DNA of 64,000 bases, taken from the NCBI RefSeq assembly GCF_905163445.1, contig NC_053194.1, positions 10,706,921 to 10,770,920 on the forward strand, in the 5' to 3' direction. This document shows positions 47,570 to 59,650 of the stretch, piece after piece. The position numbers and the translations under genes are program-made. Position 1 is the stretch's first letter; each line of letters begins with the position of its first letter. Source of the stretch: Pararge aegeria (Eukaryota; Arthropoda; Insecta; Lepidoptera; Nymphalidae). A model generated the notes under the pieces. It saw only the letters and a list, made by a program, of their open reading frames with translations, did not search any database and had not been told where the DNA came from.

Positions 47570-47800
47570 TTATTTAATGCGAAAGTTTGTATGCCCCGAA
47601 GGTTGATGTTTGTTACTCTTTCAAGCAAAAACTATTGAACGGATTTTGATAAAACTTTGCAGTTGAATAGGTTTTGCCTTAGAATCACACATCACTTCAT
47701 AGTGCAAAACAAAGTTGCTTCCCGCTGTCTGTCTGTCTGTATATATGCTTGCATCTTTAAAACTACGCTACGGATTTTTTTAATAGATAGAGTGATTCAA
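47570..47800 (+). mobile_element. Helitron-like repeat, 5' part
   Basis: 'tgctaatattatttaatgcg', 'aaagtttgtatg', 'tttgttactctttcaagcaa', 'aactattgaacggattttga' and 'taaaactttgcagttgaata' are the classic sequence of blocks in this family. The 3' terminus (CAGCTAGT) is not found. Confidence 0.6.
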
Positions 47801-48033
47801 GAGGAAGGTTTATATGTACATATATATGTATCATATATACATGCATAACATACTTAGAAGAGAAACACTGTAAATTTTAGAGGTTTATAATAAGATGTAA
47901 ATTTAAAAAAAAATGTGCATACCTTGCAAACGCTGGCTGAACCCTAAGAGTTAGAACTAAACGATATACCTACTACAGTATTGTACACCCTAAAAAGGTC
48001 TACAGAAAAGTCCGCGATGGTATATGTTAAGGT

Positions 48034-48672
48034 TTTTTTTATTATTATTAAACTCTTTATTTGTATACAACAACATTAACATATTTAAAATATAACAAAA
48101 ACAGAAACATATCGAAAGAAGTAGTAATACAAAAGGCGGCCTTATCGCTTAATAGCGATCTCTGCCAGGCAAGCTTAGAATTAGAAAAAAAAAAAGAAGA
48201 GGAGAATAGACTGCTGGTGGTACAAATATGAAAATACATACATGCGAATAACTACATGCTAATACATAAAGTAGTGTACACAAAAAGATAAAAATTAAAT
48301 AAAATAATTAATAAATAAAAATAAACTAATATATATAATAACAACACTTACATATTTAAATACTATAACATACAATAAATGAGTAAGTATATACATACTA
48401 TTAATAGTCGTTAACAATATAATGGGCCTTAACTGCTCTTTTAAATATCGCCAGTGATTTGGATCATCGTATGCTCAATGGAAGCGCATTCCACAGTTCC
48501 ACAGCTCGTACGCTAAACGAACGCTTATAAAATTTTGTCCTATGATAAGGCATACACAGCGTCAGCGCACGGCACGATCTTAAATAAGATTGCTCACCAA
48601 GAAAAGTGAACTTCTCTTGTAAATACGAGGGAGATTTTAGATGAAATAACACACAGGTTTCACATTTTACAA
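48034..48672 (-). mobile_element. 5'-truncated Jockey/CR1-like LINE
   Basis: Read on the minus strand, the ORF2 tail includes 'LKSPSYLQEKFTFLGEQSYL', 'CRALTLCMPYHRTKFYKRSF' and 'SVRAVELWNALPLSIR'. An in-frame TGA follows (CGA in the 46.3 kb copy), then 'SKSLAIFKRAVKAHY' and the natural stop. The 3' UTR carries 'ggcggccttatcgcttaata' in complement and ends in TTA/T-rich DNA at the left edge. The insertion is dead because of truncation and the TGA. Its 3' UTR is about 98% identical by eye to the copy at 18.9 kb. Confidence 0.88.
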
Positions 48673-49079
48673 AAAAAAAAAAGAGCTATTATCGAAATTA
48701 TTATATACAATACAGCATTATTCATTATCCAATTAAATACATTAGATACTTTGTCCATTTCATGCGGATTTCAATTGCAGCGTGCCAGCAGCCGTTACAG
48801 CATGTCATAAAATTGAGTCCCCCCCAAAAGTGAACAGATAATATTAACCTAGTCTTAGAGAATCTCCGAACACACGCAACTCAAAAACGTGAAGTGTACA
48901 AATTCCTACCAAAGGCGTAAAGCCACGTGTACGTCCATCAGATTATGATATAATGATTGTGTCCATAATTGCCAACATATCACTAGGTTTTGTGACGTCA
49001 AAAGGATTCCATGGTTATTTTTATCTATATAGCTTTGTTTATGTTATTGCTGCAAAAATTTGGCATTCCATCGGTAGTC
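48673..49079. other. No gene seen
   Basis: AT-rich, with an A-run just left of 48685. Nothing recognised. Confidence 0.45.
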
Positions 49080-49300
49080 GGTGCGTGTTGTGTGAAAGCA
49101 ATAAAAGAAAGTGTGAAACTAAAGGTAATAAAGAGCAGCCAAAGAGAATCATCCCGAGGCACGTACGGCAATTCGTTCTAATAGTCGCGGCCGACAAAGC
49201 TTGTTCTGTATGCCGACATTGTTTTGTTAGGACAGACTTTGGTCGATGCAAAATAGTGCCACCAAAACACGGTACGCCTCTTTTTATATTGGCGTGTTGC
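49080..49300 (+). CDS. Weak candidate exon, Cys-pair protein fragment
   Basis: Within a 116-codon plus-strand frame the second half reads 'RCVLCESNKRKCETKGNKEQ', then 'PRHVRQFVLIVAADKACSVC', then 'RHCFVRTDFGRC'. The two CxxC pairs about 40 residues apart, with a basic helix-like stretch between, recall the layout of small zinc-binding domains in insect transposon-derived proteins. This is a resemblance of spacing only; I do not recognise the family. The first half of the frame is hydrophobic and AT-rich and is probably not coding. A stop follows at about 49301. It could be a decayed transposase exon or chance. Confidence 0.22.
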
Positions 49301-49817
49301 TAGACTAAATAGTATTCGGTTACACTTTATTGTAATTACTTGAATACGTGATTACTTAACCTTTTAAATGCCCCGTTGTATTGTACGCTAAAAGCACTGA
49401 CAAATGTTAGTTTTTACTTATTTTAAATAAATACAGTATATAAATTAGTATAAAAAATTGAATTACCCGCATACAATGTTAAGATAGGATTTAATTACTT
49501 GATTCATATAGTTATTCGCGTGAAACTGAATTTCGGTGGTTAATCGTCGCCGCTGAAGTGACCTGTCATCCTATCTTGCCATTTTCCGAGCAGCTACCGA
49601 CTTAATTTATAAACTGCAATGTCGGTATCATGACACTTCCACATTTCCGTCAATGTGTTTGTTCCGCCAGAAAAATCACAAGAAAATCCGATTTCGACAA
49701 CATGGAGGCAAAGTATTTAACTTTACTAAATTATAACAAAGACTAATAGACATCTTAACGAAAAAGGATTTCATTAAAAAATAATTGGGTACACTTGGCA
49801 AACAAGTGACCTCAGAA
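49301..49817. other. No gene seen
   Basis: AT-rich, featureless. Confidence 0.5.
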
Positions 49818-49860
49818 GTATTTTCTACAGAAAATACGCGCAGTGTTATGCGTATTTTCT
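49818..49860. repeat. Alternating three-arm inverted repeat
   Basis: gtattttct (49818-49826), agaaaatac (49829-49837, extended to agaaaatacgc at 49839) and gcgtattttct (49850-49860) alternate in orientation. The middle arm can therefore pair perfectly with either neighbour: a 9-bp stem with a 2-nt loop, or an 11-bp stem with a 10-nt loop. Confidence 0.85.
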
Positions 49861-51822
49861 ATACGGTAAGGAAATTAAGGCATAATAAAAAAAAATGGAA
49901 ATGGTCATCAAAATAAAGTAACAAATAATTGATGCATTTTTTTAGGTAAATTTGTATAAGTTCAACTTCAATTGCTGCAGCACTACGATAACAATTATCT
50001 AAAACATGACATGATTAAAAATAGCACTTCACTATGATAGATAGTTAATATGTCACCGGTAAAGAGAGATAAATAAGACGTTTGAAATAATTATTAAGGA
50101 TTAGACACACTCGAATGGCAACGAAGTTTAAAACCTTCACGCATGACGCATTGCACTGTGGCGCCCATTTTTTCTCCACAAAACGTGGGGGGTGCTTTCA
50201 AGTAGCTCCCGTAATAATTAATGACGGATCGCAGGCGGTTAGGTGGTTGTTTCACGTCACACTGTTTTGGTAACAATATACAAATTGTAATGAATCTCTC
50301 CCCTTGACCTCACACTTTGAATGTCAACTCGATGGCGTCATCACCGGTGATCCGTTTATTACCCACGATTTTGACGTCAAAAACATTTTGTTGCGAAAAT
50401 TTAAAAGGTAATTTGTACTCATACAAAATCAACACCCTGTTAGATGTTTCATACAACATTTTATTTCATACACATTTATGTCCTATAATGTTGAAAGTTG
50501 AATTCATTTGTTTTTGAATATATATATTTCTATATATTATTAGGCTTACTGACTAAGACTGACAACTTACATCCCACATACAGGTAAAAATTTATATTAT
50601 TGACACAATGACTAAAATCGTGATTTGAAAAGTAAATTATGGCTCCCGTCGTTTGCCTAGTAAAATGGCATAAGTACTAACCTTTTAACTAATATGCATC
50701 ACAAAAAGCAACTGATAACAGCCTCGTCGGCATTGGCAATATCAATAATATAAATAATAATTAGCTTTAACGACAATATAAAAAAACCTAACATAACATA
50801 CAAGTGAATGAAATAGTAAATACTTAATATATATGTATTTAGAAATTGTCAGGCATTTCCTGTCCCAAATGTTATGTATTAGGACATCGAACACTTGTTA
50901 CCAACAAATTGTTAACGGACTCGAAGCGATTTGTAACTATCACTTTTTAATGGGACCATTAAAATAGTTTTGCGGTTTCAACTCAAGTATTTTGGCGCTC
51001 AATTGAAGTTCGTAAGATAACAAATGCGTTGCGGTCAAACAGATGATATTGGTGTAAGGTAAGAAATTGTCTTACATTAAATCCAATCCAGTAAGACATT
51101 GTAAGATATTGATTCTAAGTATAATTTTTTATATTATGATTCATTCTACAAGTAATCGCACCGACATTCCGACAAACTAATTGTTACGAATTCTGTATTT
51201 GGGATTCCTGCACTAAGACAAAAATGTGACATTGAGAATTTGTATAATAGAAAAATAGAATTTTTCTATTGCCTATTGTCTTAACAAGCCGGCGTCCTTT
51301 CACTCTCCTCCTCCTTTGTTTCGTTAACATTGCTCCAATATTGCGTTGGGATAATGTGGACTCTTTAAAATTTAAGCAATAGTTACCGAAACTATTATGT
51401 GCTGTCGTAACCGGTTAATGTAACCGAAGTACCTACCTGACCCACAGTTTTCTTAATATTTCTGTGATTGTCATGAAAGTGCCCATACCTAAGTATTTAT
51501 GTTTTTAAAATTGAGAAAAAATATTCAAATTTCCATTATTTATATAAGAGCCAGTAATGAGTTGATATAATGTTGATGATGATATAAGAGGCTATTATTC
51601 ACGTCTTCGGTTGCGTTTTAATGTTTGTATCGATGCCCGTCTCCAGGGAGCAAACTATAACATGTCTATGCAAAATTTCTTCAAGTCCGGTTCAGTGGTT
51701 AAGGCATGTATTTAAAAGTAATAAAAATATTTTTTTAAATCCAGCGGGATTCCGAAGTGGTTTACGCTGCCTAACGATTTTGTGTCCTGTGTAATATACT
51801 AAAAAGCAATATCGGCGTTATC
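49861..51822. other. No gene seen
   Basis: AT-rich. A CG-richer patch at about 50130-50260 is not part of a recognised repeat. Open frames here are short. Confidence 0.45.
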
Positions 51823-51882
51823 CATTGCATAAAATTTATGCAATGAATTTTTTGTTACATATTTAATATGTAACAAAAAATT
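51823..51882. repeat. Two abutting perfect hairpins
   Basis: Stem 1 is cattgcataaa (51823-51833) with its exact complement (51835-51845) and a one-base centre. Stem 2, starting at the next base, has 17-bp arms at 51846-51862 and 51866-51882 around the three-base loop TTA. Both are free of mismatches. Confidence 0.9.
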
Positions 51883-53012
51883 AATAAACGGTTTAGTATA
51901 AGTATACGTTTATTTTTCATTTCTAAATACGAAAAGACTTAAAATTTTAAAAGAAGAAGTATCCATATCGCTATTATTACTAGATCACAGAGTTGTACCA
52001 AAACTTGGCAAAGACATTAGTGTCATATTGCTTTTGTCACGTGTGGTATTTTTTGTCGACTCCACACTCGGAGCTAATGTGTCATCCATCTTAATTTTCT
52101 TTCAACTTTTAGGCGGCCATCATTTTGATAAAAAACGTCTTTAAAAGTTTGCAGTAGCGACACAAATTATATTATTAATTTTATAACTTTTGTAGGTTTA
52201 AGAGTAGGGTTCGTTTAGTTAGAGAGCTTTCCTCAACGATCGAACTTCTTTATATAGAAACTTCATCCATATTTACTAAAATGGATGTTGGTGCTTGCAA
52301 AACATTCAATTGAAGTAAGCTTACTTCCAAGTAATTAAACAAACAGTTGCGAATTTTTAATACGTACTTATCTACGCACTCAAATCTGCTAAGGAAAAGT
52401 GAAATAAATCGGTGTTACTGTCCTAAAAAAACAAGCCACGGAAATAACAATTTTGTAAATATTGTTGAAATTCGTCATGCTTTCTTTAAAACTTTGCTAA
52501 TTTCTAGCACAGCCGACTTTTATATTACGAGCCAAATCTAGGCGGAATCTTAGAAGATCTTAGTGAAATACCAAGAAAATGAGAGAAGAAGTATACTGGC
52601 TTGAACAACAGCCGTAAATCGGCAAATAGCCAGTCCGCACGTGCAAATGTCTTTTGTTTGAAGGTGAGCAAACATTTGGCGGTTTACAAAAGGCTTTTGT
52701 GCGTTTGAATGAGCTTTGTATTGTTCTAGGTAAGCTAGTTGACGGACACTTCACACACTATTAAATCATTGTTCTTAATATTCTGTTAAGTTCAGAAACA
52801 TACATGGGATGGGACCACAGAACAACCAGAGTAATTGTGATAATCTTTAACAAAAAAAAATATATACTTAAACGTATATTTAGATAGGGTACTTCTTTTG
52901 GCGCGATGTGATTAGCAGATGAGAGTGATTTTTCCAAATGAAACAAAAGTATAACGCAGACACAACAGCAACAGACCATGAAGATAGTTGCCGACGAATT
53001 ATTATAATTTAG
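51883..53012. other. No gene seen
   Basis: No recognisable gene or repeat. Confidence 0.5.
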
Positions 53013-53325
53013 TTTTTTTTTTATTCTACCACAAGTTAGCCCTTGACTGCAATCTCACCTGGTGGTAAGTGATGATGCAGTCTAAGATGGTAGCGGGCTA
53101 ACCTGTTAGGGGGTATGGCAGTAATACCCCTAATTGGTTTCTACGCGACATCGCACCGGAACGCTTAACGGCACGTTTTGGCGGTAGGGTGGTAACTAGC
53201 CACGGCCAAAGCCTCCCACCAGACCGATCAGAGAAAATATGAAATCCCGAATTGCCCCTGCCAGGAATCGAACCCGGGACCTCCTACTTAAATTCATAGC
53301 ATTCACCGGTACGCCAGAGAGGTCG
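53013..53325 (-). mobile_element. SINE-C, full length, well preserved
   Basis: The best SINE-C copy of the window. On the plus strand it starts with a T-run (A tail in reverse), then 'ccacaagttagcccttgact', 'ctcacctggtggtaagtgat', 'ggtagggtggtaactagcca', 'cggccaaagcctcccaccag', 'caggaatcgaacccgggacc' (complement of the B box) and 'gtacgccagagaggtcg' (head). The intact promoter boxes and tail suggest a relatively recent insertion. Confidence 0.93.
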
Positions 53326-54225
53326 CCAAAATCAAACATATAAACTGTTGTTTATGGTTTAACTATCTCGGCCTAACTCTAACCTAACTAACTCGGACTA
53401 AATTTCAAACGTTCTGATTAATGCCAAAGAAGCGTACGCAAACAAGTTTTTATATCTACATTCAAAACAAATCAACTAACTAGGAAAAATTAAAATAAAC
53501 AACGACATGGCCTAAAAACTTATGTTGCTTTAATAAAGTTTTTATTTATTTTTAATTGTAAAGTCTTTTGTTAAATATTAAATGTTAATTCCGCTATAAA
53601 TCATTTAGAACAAAAGTTAATTGTTTGCGATTTAACTGTTACATTTCTTAACCTTTATCATACTACTGCTGTTTGTTATATGAAATAAAAGACTTACCAT
53701 TTATATCAGTTTATCATACCATACATGGTGTGTGTATGGTTAAAAATATTGCAATTTGTTCTGCCTTATAGGATCTCGTATAGGTTTCCTTTTACATACT
53801 ATTACTGATTATATCTTGTAAGTTGTCTGCAATGATTCATGGTAGGCATCCAAGGAACCACTGCGTTCCTTTTCATAGCTAAACGATGAGAAATTTAAAA
53901 CAACTTATCGTACAGTTTTATTTGATAAGAGCGAATTGTAGGTAAAGAAGAGCAACATCATTCGGATATCATCTAAAAGAATCATGAACTCATTTGAATG
54001 GTCCTTTGATAAAGTTAAGAAATACACTTGCGAGCTCATGACTAAGGTGCTCTGTCGAGTTTAACACAACTCGTATTAAACTACGACATACCTATACTGA
54101 CTAAAGCACGAGTAAGTGAATACGCCTAATTTATTAACTTTGTCATACTATAGAAACGACCAAAGGAGTGAGATGGCATCTTTACGCCATTTGAGTCTTT
54201 GTACAAGAAGTCAAGTGTAACTGGC
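53326..54225. other. No gene seen
   Basis: AT-rich, featureless. Confidence 0.5.
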
Positions 54226-54382
54226 TTGAATGTATGTGTTTCTGTGTATGCGAATGCGCCCATATGATACATATATCTGTATATTATAAGTATTTATTTG
54301 TATTATTTTCATAAAAAAATATTCTTCAGCTAGCTTAGTATAACTATGTGTGTTTTGTCGTAATATATTAATTTATTTATAT
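54226..54382 (+). mobile_element. SINE-A 3' half, diverged
   Basis: 'gaatgtatgtgtttctgtgt', 'ctgtatattataagtattta', 'atattcttcagctagcttag' and 'tatgtgtgttttgtcgtaat' follow the SINE-A body order. The 'ctacgcttactttggggcta' block is deleted and the tRNA head is missing. Confidence 0.7.
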
Positions 54383-56257
54383 ATAGCTAGCAATTCACAT
54401 AAATCAAGCGTAGCGTAAATAAGTATTAGAAATTATTTACCCACTTTACGAAACCCACTATAAAAAAAGAAACATACATAATTCCACCATTTCAAAAATG
54501 ATATAACTCCATTGTTTAAAATGAAAGTACTTGCCGTCATTTATTGCGTTGACCAAACACGAAAAACGAGATTAAATACGTTTCGTTTTCTAGCTGTTTC
54601 ACCTTAGTCTAATTTGGGCAATTACCTGGCAATTTACTACAGGCAGAGCAATGCGTAAATTTCACTTTTATTATTATAGAACAAAAGATAAGTAATAAAC
54701 ATTATATTGTCTTTCTTTAAACGTCGGTACTAACTTTTACTTTCGAGAATACAGAAGTGGAAAGATAACTTCTGTTTAAAAACCTAATCCTTCTTTTGTA
54801 TAGAAACGAAAGTGCCGCCGACATTTAAGCTTCTATGCGACATTAAACAGGGTCTTTTGTGGCAATATAGCCGTTTCACTTATTTTATTGCTAGGCAGTA
54901 ATTGTTCCAAGTTTTGTTTTTTTTTTGAACCGTCAATCTATTCGCTTTGGGTGTCCATCTACTCGTATAAAGTCGCCTCTCCACTTAAGCTTAGCGCGGA
55001 AGCGGTGCTTCGGATGTATTTTACATTCACCAATAGGATCACTTCATTTGCATTGCATAGTTCTTAGAGCCATTGCTACGGGTTCAACTGTAATTTTTTT
55101 TATTTTTAAAACAGTGTTTACTTGGTTAAATCTGCATATTGTCCGTCTAACAGCTCTTCGGTCAATCACAGGCTTATTTCACTTCTGAATTAATGGACGC
55201 AGTAACTTTGAATTCGCAAATCTTATATTAATCCTATGGTCGAAACCCAAAAAAGAAATAAGTATATAATAAGTAATAAAAGAAAGTCAGTGGGAGGCAG
55301 AATAAGTTTATTTTGTTTAACAACATAAGCCGATAGATGTTGTTACGCTTAAAAAATATGCTGTAGGCCTTCTAGTAACAACTTTCTAGCTGGAGCTTGA
55401 GATCAGTCACAGGTTAGCTATAGAACCCTTTCCCAGCTAAGCTGCATCATCATCGCCATTAACATTCATCAACAACAAAGCTTAGTTTAGATTGAATAAG
55501 TCACATAGTTTTACTGCTTAGTTTTGCATACTCGCATCGCTTGGCACCTGAAGCGGATAGGCAACCTTAGTTTTCTTATTTCTATGTAGTTAGTTTTTTG
55601 TTTCTTGCACTGTATAAACGCTAAGTTGTTTAGCGGAGTACACATACCCTGGCTCGCATCCCTCGCTTGAACCAGTTTACGCTAAGCTCAACTTTGTTGC
55701 ATCCCTGTCCACCTAGAGCTATGTTAGGCTATGCTATAAAAACCAAGCGATCCTATTGGTTGGTTTGCCAGCTCTGTAGCTTAGTTACGTAGTGCATCAC
55801 TGGTGGAAAGACAATATTACGGTTGTATCGTTCCGATCCTTTCGCTCACAATAAACTTTGCATAGCGCTACCGACAAAGTAGATAAATGTACGGACATAC
55901 CTTTAATACAATGGTTGGTTGGGGCTGTTTGTGAGCTGATACGTAAACTATATTGCAGCGGACTCTACGGGATATGAGCTTTGTTTTCGTGTGAGTAATC
56001 GGGGTAATATGGGTAGAACAACATATTTAATATTATGTTTGAGTCCTATTGCCAAATAACATAAAATATGAAGGATGCCCACCGTAGAAAAAAAAACTCA
56101 TATTTATTAACAATTACGACTATTTTGGACGATAAATTATATCTGAACAAAATAGGGTATCATGTTATTGCAATTGTAACTTAACGGTGATCTAACAAAC
56201 CATCTTATAAATAGATGAGGATTGCTAGGCTTGGGCATTTTGTAGGGAGTTCTTAAT
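54383..56257. other. No gene recognised
   Basis: A plus-strand 87-codon frame at 54925-55188 has no recognised features. The part 55500-55860 is less AT-rich than the rest and unassigned. Confidence 0.45.
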
Positions 56258-56388
56258 TACTCAGTTTTTTTGCCATCTGTGTCCAAAGTTCTCTGCGATT
56301 CTCCAGAAGTCGTTTGTCCACCTAGGAGGGTCTACCAAAGCTGCACGACCACGGACTTAGGTACGGGGTCGCCATTCCAGTATTTTTA
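56258..56388 (-). pseudogene. RTE-type LINE ORF2 C-terminal remnant
   Basis: Minus-strand translation runs 'KILEWRPRT', a stop, then 'RPSSVDKRLLEN'-like or, in another frame, 'DPPRWTNDFWRIAENFGHRW'. The order LEWRPRT then RWTxDxxRIA then HRW is that of RTE ORF2. It carries stops and frameshifts. Confidence 0.65.
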
Positions 56389-57791
56389 GGTTTGCTTTTC
56401 TTTCTTTTTCTTTAGATCTACTGATTTCTGATATAATTTTATATAAATATTCCGAGCGTAGATAGCTGGTCCCGTAATAAAACTAATAGTGCAGTGCTTT
56501 AATTTAGTGTCCTTAATAACCAACTTGCTTGTCTAGCATAGTTGATTTAGCAGTATTCACAGAGTAGCACGCCGTGTAGGTACAATGTTTGTGGACGGTT
56601 CAACCTAATTAATACACGCAGTAGCTGCGGTTCATAGCCAACCATGCCGTCTAGATTACTTGCACACTCTAGCTTTTCATAGTTAATTAATTTTCTCAAC
56701 TAACAACTTTGTTTAACTTGTGCATACATTACCCACGTGCAACTCGCTAGGAAAGTTTACTCAAATGATAGGTTTCGAAAAACAATTAGTCGGGCGCCTT
56801 TGTTTAAGTTAAACTTTATCGGTTAGATTTATTATATTTGGGGAGGTTGTTATCTCTTCCACAGTTCGATCGAAGGGACCGTTCTTAACCGCATTAGCCG
56901 AAGGGTCCAGGTAGGATAGAACATTTATCAGCCGTTTTAGTTTTTTGTAGTCGCTTTTGTTATTATTTGAATCCCTCAGATGTATTAATCTCGTGCGAGG
57001 CTCTGAGAACCGGTCATTACCTCAAACTTTGGGGCGTATTGCGACCGGGTGCCTAGCTATTACGACCGTTCTATTAAAATAATCCTGTGTTATTTACAAA
57101 ATTAGATGTATCGCTAAATATTTTATAATGATAGGATAAGATATTCGTTCAGTGAATAGTTGGCTGTTATTAGTTAAGCGAGCGATCCGCAACGATTTCG
57201 AAATAGCCCTTTAATGTCACTAATTACCTTTACTCAATAAACGGTAAGAATTTTTTATTTTTCCTATTTGCCATTGCTATCATAAGTTCGCGCCCATCTA
57301 TTAGTACGGTCTTATTTTCCTGTTATACGTAAATCTAACGAAAGCTCAAAGCTGCATATACAATATTTTTATTTGATTCTCCTGTATTTTACTGTATTCA
57401 CTGTACTTATTTTAGTGTATTCACGACTAATATTAAAGTTGCAAAATTTGCTTCGTGGAAGACACGAAAATGTAATTACTTTTACGCTAATTGTAATGCA
57501 AGATCGTTTTCAGATAATTCTGCGAACCCTTAAGCAGTATCTTATTATTCTGGATTAAAAGGAACGATTAACATAATGCATAAATATTGTTGTGTTAATT
57601 CCTTATTCTCTTGCTGCGGATAACCCAATAGAAACTTTAGTTTTTTAGTATAATTATCATTAGCCTATAGACTTGCCACTGCTGGCATTCTCTCTTTCAA
57701 TATGACGAGGCCTGTGATCTATATCGACGGCTTTACTTGTACTCCGAGGCATGTGAATAAACACCAACACTAATAATAAGATCCAAGGATT
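56389..57791. other. No gene seen
   Basis: AT-rich, featureless. Confidence 0.5.
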
Positions 57792-58051
57792 CGACGGCTG
57801 ATTGGCACCGTTGGCAGCGACCCTGCTTTTTGAGTCAAAGGCCGCCGGGTGCCAGGTTTTTATTTCCACAAGTGGAATGTTTGTATGATGAACATGATTG
57901 TTTTTCTGTGTCTGATTGTTTGTATGTACATTATCAGTATTTATGTATATTATTCATAAAAATATTCATCAATCTATCTAGTATCTAAGTACCCATAACA
58001 CAAGCAATGCTTATTTTGGGGCTAGATGGCGATGTGTATCGTAGTAGAAAT
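57792..58051 (+). mobile_element. SINE-A, full length, B box damaged
   Basis: Head 'cgacggctgattggcaccgt' and 'tggcagcgaccctgcttttt'. The B-box region is disrupted by a small insertion ('gccgccgggtgccaggtttt'). The body has 'cacaagtggaatgtttgtat' and 'tattttggggctagatggcg', and the tail is replaced by an A-run. An old copy whose internal promoter is probably inactive. Confidence 0.85.
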
Positions 58052-59024
58052 ACAAAAAAAAATTGAATTACAAATTAGTGTTTTCCTTTTGGTGAGATTA
58101 TCGCCTTGAATTGATATATTTTTCATAAATTTAACCGGACATAATGTTCTTGACATATTGTCATAGCTTCACAACATCCAATTTCTTTTTAATTCGGAGC
58201 CACGTCGCGGCCATTGTCGGCGTGCGAGGTTTCGTTTAGCAGCGGAAATGAGAAGGAATTTCCCAGGGAGCCTTTTCGAATACGAATATTATTTGTCAAC
58301 CGACGTCCCTAGTTTCCACAATACCCATCTCGTCACCACGCCCCCGGAAAGAATCAATTATTCGGACTCCCGTCCGAAGAAGCGTCAAATGGGCGAATTG
58401 TTTGTTTAATAACATTTCGGCGTTACTATAAAAGTCACAATGAAATATTCATCGCCTTTATCCTTATATTCTTTAGTGTAGATAAATTGTTGTCTTTTTT
58501 TCCCTGCATTACTCACGAGATGGCAGTTTCGTCTCTATTGGGCAGCGGAAATGTTTGTTAGTTTTTGTTAGCTTCCTGCCTTCGAAACTTTTTAACAGCT
58601 CTATCGTGTTTTTTAAACTCGGATCGTAAATTTTGGATTAGGTATAGGCGGCGATATTTTATACTTATCTAACTTCGAATAAATTACTTATCCAATCTTT
58701 GCTGTCATCAAATATTGTACTTCCAGCTTGTCACAAAAATATTTTAGTAATTTGTTATGACTAACTCAAATGAAACTTTGAAAACCTTCTTAACTTTATC
58801 CTTCTTAAAGTTATTTTTAACACCGGCAAAATATTTAATAAAGCCAGTTCGTTATATTTTGAAATAGGTATCCGATTATATTCTTATTATTGTTTCGTAC
58901 TGCAAAATGTTTGTAGTCTTAATTTAAAAGAACACGGAATTTGTATGACGAGGTCTTGGTTTCGAATTCCGGGTTGGGCCTTTGTTAGATTTTCACTTTT
59001 TCTATTCAATATATCATACATAAT
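58052..59024. other. No gene; GC-rich patch at 58190-58400
   Basis: A stretch rich in CG ('gccacgtcgcggccattgtc' and 'ggcgtgcgaggtttcgttta', later 'cacgcccccggaaagaat') stands out from AT-rich flanks and belongs to no repeat I know. It could be a conserved non-coding or regulatory element. There is no long open frame. Confidence 0.4.
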
Positions 59025-59460
59025 TCCCTACTAATATTATAAATGTCAATGTAAGTTTGTTTGTTGCGCTTTCACGCAAAATCTTTTTAGAAGATTCTTG
59101 GAAGTGTTAGAAGTAATATAAGATACTTTTTATCCCGACATTAAGCTGGGTTCCTTTGAGAGAGGGGATGAAAGTGTTTGACGATTTTACACCAAAACTC
59201 CGACAGATTATAACCGATTTAAATAATTATTTTTGTACTATAGAAGTTATAATATGTGTTTAATTTTGCCCAAACTGTGTAGATCTGATGAATGTGGTTG
59301 GAGATAGAGGATAGAACTCCTCATTGGACAGCAGCAACCCTCTCATTTAAGGCTTAGCAATACTGAATAGTTTAATTTTTTTTTAGAACTACAACTAAAT
59401 TGAATGCCATATCAGGAAAACAAAATCAAACGCAGACGAAGTCGCAGTCAACAGCTATTA
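59025..59460 (+). mobile_element. Helitron-like element, complete
   Basis: Starts TCCCTACTAATATTATAAATG and ends 'gacgaagtcgcagtcaacag' plus CTATT, which corresponds to the family terminus CAGCTAGT with substitutions. Internal blocks ('ttggagatagaggatagaac', 'taagatactttttatcccga') match 29035-29478 in the opposite orientation. Non-autonomous. Confidence 0.65.
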
Positions 59461-59499
59461 TATAATAATTCTCAGTATCAGACGGGAGTTAGTAAGACG

Positions 59500-59650
59500 G
59501 CGGTTCCAACCCCCGTGCTGATAAGTTTTATGTCCAGGTTATTATAACTTATGATACGAACGCGCATCGAAGCAGCTTGGTATGTCTATGCTCAGTACGT
59601 GGTATGTGCCCAGCAGTGGGACTTATGGTGATTGATTATGATTGTTTAGT
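59500..59650 (+). mobile_element. Repeat D-like copy
   Basis: 'cgcgcatcgaagcagcttgg' and then 'tatgtgcccagcagtgggac' followed by a decayed GATTGATTATGATT tail. The upstream 'ggttccaacccccgt' at about 59503 could be a B box. Diverged. Confidence 0.5.
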
